A stretch of DNA of 64,000 bases from Aestuariibacter salexigens DSM 15300 (GTDB taxonomy: Bacteria; Pseudomonadota; Gammaproteobacteria; Enterobacterales; Alteromonadaceae): contig NZ_AUBH01000003.1 in assembly GCF_000429145.1 (NCBI RefSeq), positions 1-64,000 on the forward strand. Direction: 5' to 3'. Each line of letters starts with the position of its first letter. Positions within the stretch are counted from its first letter, which is position 1. Under the pieces are notes generated by a model, which saw only the letters and a program-made list of their open reading frames with translations, ran no database searches and had not been told where the DNA came from. A program made the translations under genes and the position numbers. Of this stretch, positions 1 through 7,923 are shown in pieces.

Positions 1-275
1 ATAGAGGAGCACAATACTGCTCCAAAGAGTATCAGCGACTGCACATTAAACATGGAATCATATGTTCTATGACTGACGGATATGATTGTTATCAGAACGC
101 ATTAGCCGAGCGAATAAACGGAATACTCAAAATGGAATACCTAGTAACGAAGCCAAGGGATCTGGAAGAAGCAAAGAAAATGGTGGCAGAGTCAGTAGCG
201 CTCTATAATGAGCAAAGGCCACATATGGCCTTAAAATACAAAACGCCCGATGAAGTACACCGGGCGTTTACGTAA
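1..275 (+). pseudogene. IS3-family transposase, C-terminal end (cut by window edge)
   Basis: The reading frame is open from base 3 to the TAA at 273-275 and gives the end of a DDE integrase-core transposase. RGAQYCSKEY (just after the left edge) corresponds to the family's conserved segment around the second acidic residue. NALAERINGILKMEY carries the final catalytic Glu and the conserved Lys, and LYNEQRPHMALKYKTP is the typical IS3 tail. Only about 90 residues are in view, so whether the element is intact to the left cannot be judged. A start at the ATG at 69 would give only a fragment without the core, so the frame is treated as partial. A probable right end follows at about 277-309. Family assignment is firm; the exact IS is not identified. 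Confidence 0.85.
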
Positions 276-276
276 C

Positions 277-309
277 CTAAAAAGTGTCAATTTATTTTAG
301 GACTAGTCA
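277..309. repeat. Probable right terminal inverted repeat of the IS3-type element
   Basis: Immediately after the transposase stop, the segment ending in TTTATTTTAGGACTAGTCA has the look of an IS3-group end. Read outward-in it starts TGACTAGTCCTAAAATAAAT. The matching left end lies outside the window, so neither the pairing nor a target duplication can be confirmed. Confidence 0.4.
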
Positions 310-331
310 TATAACTGATATGGGCGACGAA

Positions 332-529
332 CTAGGCGCGCAAGTAGATATTACCGAACCCTTGCGAGCGACGCAGTGCTACGTGCTTCTGAATCGAAAA
401 TAACGGCAGCAGCAATGGACCAAATACTAATCCAGCCATCGCCCAGCGCTTCGCTCTCAGGCCGTTCTTGAAACCATTCACGTAGTAAAATGTGCTGCTT
501 ACGATAAATGCGAAGACTACTGCAATCAC
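332..529 (-). CDS. Small membrane protein of unknown function
   Basis: A 65-residue protein whose start is GTG at 529, preceded by a good ribosome site (AGGAAA, about 6 bases before the GTG). It has a hydrophobic N-terminal helix (IAVVFAFIVSSTFYYV, residues 2-17), then a basic loop with KNGLRAKRWAMAG, then a second hydrophobic stretch (LVFGPLLLPLFSI). This two-helix, RAKRW-GPL pattern resembles small uncharacterised proteins of alteromonads that I recall only loosely. A TATAAT box sits about 60 bases upstream at 591-596 on the same strand. The alternative longer overlapping frame (351-581) has no such features. No function can be assigned; it lies between the insertion sequence and fadJ. Confidence 0.6.
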   Translation of the reverse strand: MIAVVFAFIVSSTFYYVNGFKNGLRAKRWAMAGLVFGPLLLPLFSIQKHVALRRSQGFGNIYLRA

Positions 530-590
530 TGTCTATTTCCTGTCTGCAACAACGGTTGCTTTTTGCGCAACGATTAAACAAAGTGGCGAT

Positions 591-596
591 ATTATA
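591..596 (-). promoter_or_regulatory. Candidate -10 box for the small membrane protein gene
   Basis: On the minus strand this is a perfect TATAAT, about 62 bases before the GTG start at 529. No good -35 hexamer is present at 16-18 bases, so the call rests on the -10 match alone. Confidence 0.35.
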
Positions 597-638
597 GTCA
601 TTTTTTAAGAGTTAACTAGTACTTTTAAGGCTTTAACG

Positions 639-666
639 AAAAAATCCGGCAAAAGCCGGATTTTTT
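639..666 (-). terminator. Rho-independent terminator after fadJ (bidirectional)
   Basis: A perfect stem: AAAAAATCCGGC (639-650) pairs with GCCGGATTTTTT (655-666) around an AAAA loop. The symmetry gives a T-run in both directions. It lies about 20 bases beyond the fadJ stop on the minus strand. Confidence 0.9.
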
Positions 667-685
667 ACATATCTTTAACACTCTA

Positions 686-2830
686 CTAATAGAATGTTTT
701 CTTTTCCGACGCCATGTCCTTCAACACTGACGCAGGGGCATATTTTTCGCCCAGCAAACGGTGGTAATGCTCAAGACGCTCTACTACCTTGTCGAGGCCG
801 AGTGAATCCATGTAGCGGAACGGTCCTCCCAGGAACGGCGGGAATCCGATACCGAAAATTGCGCCAATATCACCATCTCTGGCATTTCTGATTACTCCCT
901 CCTCTAAACACATGGCCGCTTCGTTCAACATCAGTAATACACATCGCTCGGCTACTTCGGTGGCGGACAACGTCTGATTTACCGAGATACCTAGCAAAGA
1001 GTAGATGGATTCATCAACAAGTTTGCCCGGTTTCTTGCCCGTATAGTCATAAAAGCCCTTGCCGTTTTTCTTACCTTTACGGCCATCATCAAGTACTTTT
1101 TCAAATACGGCAGGTGCTTCAAACCGGTCACCAAATTGGTTGACCAGAATAGGGATAATCTTTGTCCCTACGTCAATGCCCACCTCATCGAGCAGCTTGA
1201 CCGGACCAACTGGAAAACCGAATTTCACTAGCGCTTTGTCGACGTACTCAATAGGCTCTCCAGACAATACGAGGCTGGCAGCCTGATTCATGTAGGGTGC
1301 CAGAATCCGGTTTACATAAAACCCAGCGCCATCCTTTACAACGATCGGCGTTTTACCCTGCCGTCTGGCAAACTCAACGGTGGTAGATATGGTTTGATCT
1401 GACGTCTTGTCTGTCGCGATAACTTCCGCCAATGGCATTTTGTCGACTGGCGAAAAGTAATGCAGACCTATCACAAGCTCAGGACGCTGCGCTTTCTCTG
1501 CGATCTGACCAATAGGAATTGACGAGGTATTCGAGGCAAAGATGGTTTGCTCGGTGGTGTATTGTTCCACATCTGCAACCATTTTCTGTTTCAACTCAAC
1601 ATCCTCAAACACCGCTTCAATAACCATGTCCGTGTCTTTAAAGCCGCTGTAATCCAGTGAACCTGTCAATCTGGATAACTGCTGCTGCATTTCAGCTTTC
1701 AGCATAAAACGTCGTTTGACCTTTTTATTCAAAAGGTCATAGCTGTACTTCATTGCATTCGCAATACCCTGTGGATTGATATCCTTGATCCGGGCCAGTA
1801 CCCCGGCTTTTGTGACACTGACGAAGGCAATACCACCGCCCATCAGACCGCCACCAAGGATCCCCACTTTACGCACTTTTGCAGGTTCAACATTTTCAAC
1901 GCCGGTTTCTTTTTTCATTTCCGTAGTGGCAAAGAAAATATTGCGCAGCTGCTTTGACTCCGGCGTCATAACCAACTGGCCGAAATGTTTGGCTTCGACT
2001 GCCATCCCCGCTTTTATGCCCTTGGACAGTCCAACTTCAATGCAGTCGATAATTTTTGGCGGCGAGGGGTAATTCCCCTTGGTTTTCGCCAGCGTTTGCT
2101 TTCTCGCCTGCTTAAACAGAATGTTGCGGCCTGCCGAGGTATTTTCCAGAAACTTATTCACCAAGCTAAGCTTTCGCTCGCGTCGCTTTGGTTTGCCTTT
2201 ACTGGCCATTTCAATAGCAACATCAAGCAAGATACTGTGTGGCACCATGTCGTCCACTATGCCGTATTTACGCGCCTGCTTGGCCTTCACCGCGGCACCA
2301 GTCAGCATCATTTTCATAGCTTGCTGAATACCGATAAGTCTCGGTAAACGCTGTGTCCCACCACTACCTGGCAGCAGGCCAAGCTGTACTTCAGGCAAAC
2401 CTAATTGCGTAATGGAAGCGTCACTGCACACGCGGCCATGACAGGCCAGCGCCAGCTCAAGACCGCCACCCAATGCAGGTCCGTGGATCGCGGCAATCAC
2501 CGGGATACGCATTTCTTCGATACGCTGAAATACGTCCTGACCACCCTTAGAAAGCGCTTCAGCCTGATCCGCCGATTCACACGCCGCCAGCATTGAAATA
2601 TCTGCACCTGCCACAAATGATGATGGCTTACCACTGGTCAGAACCAGTCCTTTAATGCTTTTATCTGCCTCAATGTGATCGAGCACTTTGGTAATATCTT
2701 CCCCAAACTCCTGTTTGAGGGTGTTCATACTCTCACCGGGCACGTCCATGCTGAGGATTGCAATGCCGTCATCCCGAGTGGTCAGGGTAAATGCGCCCTG
2801 TTCGATTACCGGTTGTTGTTGGTCACTCAT
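686..2830 (-). CDS. fadJ: Fatty acid oxidation complex alpha subunit FadJ
   Basis: A multifunctional beta-oxidation enzyme of 714 residues. The N-terminal third is an enoyl-CoA hydratase/isomerase (crotonase) domain with the oxyanion segments SSFVAGADI and IHGPALGGGLELALAC and the acidic catalytic segment LPEVQLGLLPGSGGTQRLPR. A 3-hydroxyacyl-CoA dehydrogenase follows, with the NAD-binding fold VGILGGGLMGGGIA near residue 325 and the catalytic HYFSPVDKMPLAEVI. The protein acts in the cytoplasm with the thiolase FadI. The start is the ATG at 2830: it follows the fadI stop by one base and has GGAG nine bases upstream. A TTG at 2848 would add six residues and overlap fadI. The fadI-then-fadJ order and the length match the FadIJ type (about 714) rather than FadB (about 729). 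Confidence 0.93.
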   Translation of the reverse strand: MSDQQQPVIEQGAFTLTTRDDGIAILSMDVPGESMNTLKQEFGEDITKVLDHIEADKSIKGLVLTSGKPSSFVAGADISMLAACESADQAEALSKGGQDVFQRIEEMRIPVIAAIHGPALGGGLELALACHGRVCSDASITQLGLPEVQLGLLPGSGGTQRLPRLIGIQQAMKMMLTGAAVKAKQARKYGIVDDMVPHSILLDVAIEMASKGKPKRRERKLSLVNKFLENTSAGRNILFKQARKQTLAKTKGNYPSPPKIIDCIEVGLSKGIKAGMAVEAKHFGQLVMTPESKQLRNIFFATTEMKKETGVENVEPAKVRKVGILGGGLMGGGIAFVSVTKAGVLARIKDINPQGIANAMKYSYDLLNKKVKRRFMLKAEMQQQLSRLTGSLDYSGFKDTDMVIEAVFEDVELKQKMVADVEQYTTEQTIFASNTSSIPIGQIAEKAQRPELVIGLHYFSPVDKMPLAEVIATDKTSDQTISTTVEFARRQGKTPIVVKDGAGFYVNRILAPYMNQAASLVLSGEPIEYVDKALVKFGFPVGPVKLLDEVGIDVGTKIIPILVNQFGDRFEAPAVFEKVLDDGRKGKKNGKGFYDYTGKKPGKLVDESIYSLLGISVNQTLSATEVAERCVLLMLNEAAMCLEEGVIRNARDGDIGAIFGIGFPPFLGGPFRYMDSLGLDKVVERLEHYHRLLGEKYAPASVLKDMASEKKTFY

Positions 2831-2831
2831 A

Positions 2832-4142
2832 TTATTCTGTCTCCACAATCATTGCCGCACCCAGTCCACCGGCCGCGCACGCGGTCAGTAATCCTGTTCC
2901 GCCACCGCGTCGTTGTAATTCGTTTAACATCTGCGTGATCATTCTGGTGCCGGTTGCAGCGAACGGGTGACCATAGGCAATTGAACTGCCCATGACATTA
3001 AACTTATCCATGTCAATCTCGCCCGTTGCTTTATCTCTGCCCAATTTTTCCTGGGCGAATTTGTCACTGGCAAACATTTTGACATTGGCCAGGGTTTGCG
3101 CAGCAAACGCTTCATGCATTTCAATCAGCGTCAGGTCGTTGAGCGTCATACCCGCACGGTCAAGTGCCAGAGGCGTGGCATAGGACGGCCCCATCAGCAT
3201 ATCTTCCCAGACATCAATAGCGGCGAACGCATAACTTTTAATGTAACCAAGAGGGGTATAACCCAATGCTTTGGCCCGCGACTCTGTCATCATCAATACC
3301 GCAGACGCACCATCTGTTAACGGCGTGGCGTTGGCAGCGGTAACCGTGCCGTGCTTTTTATCGAATACCGGACGTAATTTGGCATACCCAGCCAAATCCG
3401 ATTCAAAGCGAATGTTGTTATCTTTGTCGAGCGCGCCTTTGAATGGCTCTGCATAGGCCACCATGACTTCATTGGCAAGCTTACCTTCGTTCCAGCTCTG
3501 TGCCGCCAGCGAGTGTGAGCGGTGGGCTAATTTATCTTGCTCTTGTCGACTAATCTGATGGGATTTAGCCATTTGTTCAGCCGTCTGTCCCATCGATAAC
3601 CCGGTAGAGTATTCGGCGACAGCAGGAGGAACCGGCATTAAGTCTTTAATCCCTAACTTTTTAAAGATCGCCCATTTCTGGCCTAACGTTTTGGCCTTTT
3701 GTAAATCAACCAGCGCGCGGGCCAGCTTTTTCGACACACCAATTGGCGACACTGATGTTGAATCTGCACCACCTGCAACACCAATTTCAATGTTGCCGGT
3801 CAGCATGGACTCCGCAATATTTACCGTAGACTGGAATGAGGTTGCACATGCACGAGACACAGAATAGGCATCCACATGCACGCCCATGCCAGTGCCTAAC
3901 ACAATCTCCCGCGCAATGTTAGGCGCTTCAGGCATTTGTACGACCTGACCATACACGACCTGTTCCACAAGTTTCGGATCAAGGTTATGACGCACAAGCA
4001 TTTCATTGACGACCATTTTTCCAAGGTCTACGGCGGGCACACCATGGAAATACGTTGCCATCTTGGCGAATGGTGTTCTGAGTCCTGCTACGATGGCAAT
4101 GCGATCGCCCTGAGCAGTTTTTACATTTTGTTTTGCAACCAT
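2832..4142 (-). CDS. fadI: 3-ketoacyl-CoA thiolase FadI
   Basis: A 436-residue thiolase that cleaves 3-ketoacyl-CoA with CoA, releasing acetyl-CoA, as the beta subunit of the FadIJ complex. The nucleophilic Cys99 sits in [10 protein letters not shown]. The C-terminal catalytic pair is His392 in GHPFAATG and Cys422 in CAAGGLG. Length and the N-terminal pattern [14 protein letters not shown] match FadI rather than the shorter FadA. It is the first gene of the operon and runs directly into fadJ. The ATG at 4142 has only a weak upstream AGG. A FadR-type operator lies about 80 bases upstream, so repression in the absence of long-chain acyl-CoA is likely (inference). Confidence 0.94.
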   Translation of the reverse strand: MVAKQNVKTAQGDRIAIVAGLRTPFAKMATYFHGVPAVDLGKMVVNEMLVRHNLDPKLVEQVVYGQVVQMPEAPNIAREIVLGTGMGVHVDAYSVSRACATSFQSTVNIAESMLTGNIEIGVAGGADSTSVSPIGVSKKLARALVDLQKAKTLGQKWAIFKKLGIKDLMPVPPAVAEYSTGLSMGQTAEQMAKSHQISRQEQDKLAHRSHSLAAQSWNEGKLANEVMVAYAEPFKGALDKDNNIRFESDLAGYAKLRPVFDKKHGTVTAANATPLTDGASAVLMMTESRAKALGYTPLGYIKSYAFAAIDVWEDMLMGPSYATPLALDRAGMTLNDLTLIEMHEAFAAQTLANVKMFASDKFAQEKLGRDKATGEIDMDKFNVMGSSIAYGHPFAATGTRMITQMLNELQRRGGGTGLLTACAAGGLGAAMIVETE

Positions 4143-4220
4143 ACATTTAACCTATGTTTTGCGCGGTCTTTATTTAGATAAATCAGCAAACAGCTTAACG
4201 CCTAACATGCGACATTTATC

Positions 4221-4237
4221 AAGTGGTCTGACCTGTT
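4221..4237. promoter_or_regulatory. FadR operator upstream of fadI
   Basis: AAGTGGTCTGACCTGTT differs at one position from the enterobacterial FadR consensus AACTGGTCNGACCNGTT. It is centred about 87 bases before the fadI start, a position compatible with control of the fadIJ promoter. That FadR regulates fad genes in alteromonads as in vibrios and enterobacteria is established knowledge of the family; binding here is inferred from the match. Confidence 0.75.
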
Positions 4238-4341
4238 AAGCCATCGATTCTACAGATTGCTGACATAAAAGCAAAGGCTTGCTACCAATCAACCAAACAA
4301 TGCGGTGGAATAAAAATCCCCTGTTTCGATTACGTGATACA

Positions 4342-4369
4342 TTGATATTCTGTTTTGGAACCTTATATG
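4342..4369 (+). promoter_or_regulatory. Candidate sigma-70 promoter for the moxR/bat operon
   Basis: TTGATA (4342-4347) and TATATG (4364-4369) are separated by 16 bases and point towards moxR, about 115 bases before its ATG. Confidence 0.35.
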
Positions 4370-4485
4370 TATCTTCGTGTCAGTAAACCCGAGAGCATTA
4401 CTGATTTACACACGTGCAGACTCAATTGTAGGACAAATTATTGTCACGATAAGAAGTACACTGAGCAAACAGGATTAATAACAAC

Positions 4486-5442
4486 ATGGCTGCAGAGCAG
4501 TTTACGCAACTACAGACCTATTTAGATTCTCAGGTTATTGGCCAGACGGCGCTAACGAAAAACTTACTTATCGCCTTATTGGCGGACGGTCACTTATTGG
4601 TTGAAGGCCCCCCTGGACTGGCAAAAACTCGCGCAGTGAATGCGCTGGCGAATGGTATCGAGGGCGACTTTCATCGCGTGCAGTTTACCCCTGACCTGTT
4701 GCCTGCTGACCTCACTGGTACGGATATCTATCGTCCGGAAAATGGCAGCTTTGTTTTTCAGCAAGGGCCGTTGTTCCATAATTTGGTATTGGCCGATGAA
4801 ATCAACCGAGCCCCTGCAAAAGTGCAATCGGCGTTATTGGAGGCGATGGCTGAACGACAAATAACGGTTGGCAATAAGACCTATCAGCTGCCCGATTTAT
4901 TTCTGGTCATGGCCACGCAAAACCCAATCGAACAGGAAGGCACCTACCCGCTTCCAGAAGCACAGCTCGATCGATTCCTGATGCATTTGGAGATTGATTA
5001 CCCTAATGCACAAACTGAGCTTGAGATATTGCGTCTGACCCGTGGCGAAGCCCTTAGTCATGCACCTGCAACAGCCCCTACATTGCGTCAGCAGGATATT
5101 TTTGAGGCACGTCAGCAGGCATTAAGCATTCACCTTGCACCCGCACTGGAGGAGTATTTGGTACAGCTGATCATTGCCACGCGACAGCCACAGCGCTTCG
5201 ACGCAAAAATGGCAAACTGGATCGAGTTTGGCGCCAGCCCCAGGGCAACGATATCGTTGGACCGATGTGCACGTGCCCATGCCTGGCTGTCTGGTCGCGA
5301 TTTTGTTGGACCAGATGACATTCAGGCAGTGTTTCATAATGTGCTGCGTCATCGTTTGTTACTTACCTACGAGGCAGAAGCGGAAGGTATTAACCGCAAT
5401 CAGGTGCTCGATACAATTTTATCTAACGTCGCCGTGCCCTAA
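4486..5442 (+). CDS. MoxR-family AAA+ ATPase
   Basis: A 318-residue chaperone-like ATPase. Walker A is GPPGLAKT (41-48) and Walker B is VLADEINRAP (101-110). Sensor 1 is MATQNPIEQEGTYPLPEAQ, with Asn146, which is diagnostic for MoxR proteins. MoxR ATPases are known to act with von Willebrand A (vWA) proteins, probably assisting folding or metal/cofactor insertion. Here the next five genes include three vWA-type proteins, so it is the founding gene of a MoxR/Bat (aerotolerance-type) operon. The ATG at 4486 follows AGGAT about 12 bases upstream. The substrate in this organism is unknown. Confidence 0.92.
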   Translation: MAAEQFTQLQTYLDSQVIGQTALTKNLLIALLADGHLLVEGPPGLAKTRAVNALANGIEGDFHRVQFTPDLLPADLTGTDIYRPENGSFVFQQGPLFHNLVLADEINRAPAKVQSALLEAMAERQITVGNKTYQLPDLFLVMATQNPIEQEGTYPLPEAQLDRFLMHLEIDYPNAQTELEILRLTRGEALSHAPATAPTLRQQDIFEARQQALSIHLAPALEEYLVQLIIATRQPQRFDAKMANWIEFGASPRATISLDRCARAHAWLSGRDFVGPDDIQAVFHNVLRHRLLLTYEAEAEGINRNQVLDTILSNVAVP

Positions 5443-5457
5443 CGAGATATCTTGTCA

Positions 5458-6417
5458 ATGCTGGACCAGAGTTTATTGCAATGGCTTGAAGAGCATCACT
5501 GTGACGGCGTGAATCTGAACGTCGCCGAGTTATTGCAGTATCAAAATAAAACATCGCTCATTGACCTTGCGCCGCGCCGCACTGTGCAGGCCAAGCTGGC
5601 TGGCTCATATCTGACGCGGACCAAAGGCCGGGGCATGGAATTTGATGAGGCTCGCCATTACCAGCCAGGTGACGATATTCGTGCTATCGACTGGCGCGTC
5701 ACGGCCAGAACGGGGAAAACGCACACCAAGCTGTTTCGTGAAGAAAAAGAGCGGCCAGTATTCGTGGTCGCAGACCTGAGCCAGAGCATGCGGTTCGGCA
5801 CTCAATTACTGTTCAAGTCGGTTCAGTGCGCACATTTATCAGCATTGATTGCTTGGGCTGCGCAAAAACGCGGTGACAGAATCGGCGGCATTATTTTCAA
5901 CCAACATCAGCATAAGGAATTTAAGCCACAGACAAGACATCGCGCTGTTCTGGCATTGTGTCATGGTTTGCTGGCGCTTCACGGTGACGATAGCGATAAA
6001 GAACCAACAAGTTCTACTTCGCTGGCAGACGCATTAGCCCGTACGCGGCGTCTCGCCAAACCAGGCAGCACGGTTTACGTCCTGTCAGATTTTTCGCAGC
6101 TGGATAATATTTGCGTACAACATCTAACTCAACTATCCCGGCATTGTGAAGTCGTCGCGTTTTCAATTTCAGATCCTTTTGAGCATCAGTTACCTGACGT
6201 GGCAACGCCACAGAGTGTATTGGTTACGGACGGGCGCAATGACCAGCGCATTGTGCTGGGTGATAAACAACAGTCTGACGACTACGCCAGACAGCATAGC
6301 CAGCATTTTGAAAACATTGCCCATCAGTTACGTCTGGCTAACGTTCGTGTGTTACCTATTTGTGCCGGAAAGCCTTTGGCTGACCAGGTTCAGTTTGGCA
6401 AGAAGGGAAAGCGCTGA
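5458..6417 (+). CDS. DUF58 domain protein (vWA-like) of the MoxR operon
   Basis: A 319-residue protein with the DUF58 signature: GRGMEFDEARHYQPGDDIR, then AIDWRVTARTGKTHTK, then a vWA-like core starting VFVVADLSQSM (a degenerate metal-site DxSxS). Such proteins regularly accompany MoxR. They are thought to bind partner proteins at the inner face of the membrane, but the biochemical role is unproven. No membrane segment or signal peptide is seen, so it is probably cytoplasmic. I take the ATG at 5458, preceded by GAGATA; a TTG at 5452 would add two residues. The stop TGA at 6415-6417 lies two bases before the next start. Confidence 0.9.
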   Translation: MLDQSLLQWLEEHHCDGVNLNVAELLQYQNKTSLIDLAPRRTVQAKLAGSYLTRTKGRGMEFDEARHYQPGDDIRAIDWRVTARTGKTHTKLFREEKERPVFVVADLSQSMRFGTQLLFKSVQCAHLSALIAWAAQKRGDRIGGIIFNQHQHKEFKPQTRHRAVLALCHGLLALHGDDSDKEPTSSTSLADALARTRRLAKPGSTVYVLSDFSQLDNICVQHLTQLSRHCEVVAFSISDPFEHQLPDVATPQSVLVTDGRNDQRIVLGDKQQSDDYARQHSQHFENIAHQLRLANVRVLPICAGKPLADQVQFGKKGKR

Positions 6418-6419
6418 CG

Positions 6420-6911
6420 ATGGATCCATTATCCCAATTGCGCGACATTCACCTCGGTAACACTATCAGTTGGTGGCCTCTGGCATATGGCTGGTGGATA
6501 GCATTATGTTTTAGCGTGATTGTCATCGGTGCGGTAACGTGGTTCATCATCAGACGGCGTCAACTACTGCGTGCCAGGCGCGCAGCACTGCTTGAATTAC
6601 AAGCCATAGATACGTCTGCCCCGGACGCGGCAACGCGTATTAATCAGCTTCTCAAACGCGTTGCGATGCATTACTACCCCGATGCGGGGGTATCAGCCTT
6701 ATATGGCGATGAGTGGACCGCGTTTCTGGCCAGTACGGGCCGTGACAAAGAGGCGCTCGCAACGGTCATTAAACAGGCGCAGGTCGGTCTTTATCAACCC
6801 AATTGGCAGGCGGATTGTGATGCGTTTCAGCGCGCTGGTGAGGAGTGGATTAAAGGCGCCATCACCACGAGCATTGCGCGTCGTGCGGAAAAGGACAGGC
6901 GCTATGTTTGA
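6420..6911 (+). CDS. DUF4381 domain membrane protein
   Basis: A 163-residue protein with one transmembrane helix (roughly residues 22-42, SVIVIGAVTWFIIRR region) after a short N-terminal part DPLSQLRDIHLGNTISWWPL. A soluble cytoplasmic helical domain follows (RINQLLKRVAMHYYP ... YGDEWTAFL). This is the DUF4381 architecture, found almost only between DUF58 and batA genes. No enzymatic motif is seen. A likely role is as a membrane-anchored component of the Bat complex (inference). The start ATG is preceded by AAGGGAA. Its end overlaps the batA start by eight bases, suggesting translational coupling. Confidence 0.85.
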   Translation: MDPLSQLRDIHLGNTISWWPLAYGWWIALCFSVIVIGAVTWFIIRRRQLLRARRAALLELQAIDTSAPDAATRINQLLKRVAMHYYPDAGVSALYGDEWTAFLASTGRDKEALATVIKQAQVGLYQPNWQADCDAFQRAGEEWIKGAITTSIARRAEKDRRYV

Positions 6912-7923
6912 GTTTGTCTGGTGGTGGGCGCTACTGGCGTTGCCTTTACCCTTACTAGCACTGCTCCTTCCAGCTAAGCAACGCGGCGATACGGCAGCGC
7001 TGCGAGTGCCTTCGCTAACTCCTGAGCTGACGTCGGTTAAAAGGAAAAGAGGGCGTTCCCGACTTAATCTGATACTCGCGGTTATTGCCTGGCTGGCGCT
7101 GGTGCTTGCCGCTGCGCGCCCACAATGGTTGGGTGAACCTATTAGTATTCCCAGCGAAGGCCGCGATCTGATGATCGCGGTAGATTTATCCGGCAGCATG
7201 AAAATAGATGATATGGAAGTCAATGGTCGACAGGTCAATCGCCTCGTTATGATTAAGTCTGTGCTGGCGGACTTTATACAGCGTCGTGTCGGCGACAGAT
7301 TAGGGCTTATCCTGTTTGCAGATACCGCTTATCTTCAGGCCCCTCTCACCTACGACCGGGATACGGTGGAGCAGTTACTTAATGAAGCGGTAATTGGCCT
7401 GGTCGGTGAACAAACCGCCATTGGTGACGCCATAGGGTTATCGATTAAACGGTTTGAACAACACGACAATTCTAACCGCGTATTAATTCTGCTCACCGAT
7501 GGTCAGAATACTGCAGGTAATATTACCCCAGAGCAGGCTAAGGAGCTGGCGGTTAATAACGACGTGACGGTTTATACCATTGGTGTAGGGGCAGATAGCA
7601 TGTTGATGCAGAGCTTCTTCGGACAACGGGTGGTTAATCCGTCTCAAGAACTCGATGAACAGATGCTCACCGACATTGCGACCAGCACAGGCGGCCAGTA
7701 TTTTCGTGCCCGGGATGCTCAGTCGCTGGAACAAATTTATCTCACCCTGGACGAACTTGAACCGATTGCCCGTGAAACCCGTCAAATGCGCCCGCTACAA
7801 GCACTATTTTACTACCCTCTAGGACTGGCGCTTGCACTCACCGTATTCATTGCTCTGCGGCCGCTGGGTTCTCAGGCTGCATGGATGATCAAAAAGACCT
7901 GGAGGCAGACACAGCATGATTGA
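6904..7923 (+). CDS. BatA-like vWA-domain membrane protein
   Basis: A 339-residue protein with hydrophobic helices at residues 4-22 and 54-71, then a vWA domain with an intact metal-binding site (DLSGS, Asp94, Ser96, Ser98) and the downstream LLTDGQNTAG. A C-terminal helix lies near 298-320 (FYYPLGLALALTVFIAL). The vWA domain is predicted periplasmic, as in Bacteroides BatA; Bat proteins are linked to aerotolerance and envelope stress in other bacteria. The true start is the ATG at 6904 with AGGACA upstream. The frame is open back to 6661 inside the previous gene, but that extension is a shadow. It overlaps batB by eight bases. Confidence 0.88.
   Translation: MFEFVWWWALLALPLPLLALLLPAKQRGDTAALRVPSLTPELTSVKRKRGRSRLNLILAVIAWLALVLAAARPQWLGEPISIPSEGRDLMIAVDLSGSMKIDDMEVNGRQVNRLVMIKSVLADFIQRRVGDRLGLILFADTAYLQAPLTYDRDTVEQLLNEAVIGLVGEQTAIGDAIGLSIKRFEQHDNSNRVLILLTDGQNTAGNITPEQAKELAVNNDVTVYTIGVGADSMLMQSFFGQRVVNPSQELDEQMLTDIATSTGGQYFRARDAQSLEQIYLTLDELEPIARETRQMRPLQALFYYPLGLALALTVFIALRPLGSQAAWMIKKTWRQTQHD

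Larger units (their letters stand above)
4143..4485. other. Divergent control region between fadI and moxR
   Basis: A 343-base gene-free stretch serving two divergent operons. It holds a FadR-type palindrome on the fadI side (4221-4237) and a plausible sigma-70 promoter pointing to moxR (4342-4369). I see no open frame of note and no strong hairpin. Confidence 0.6.
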
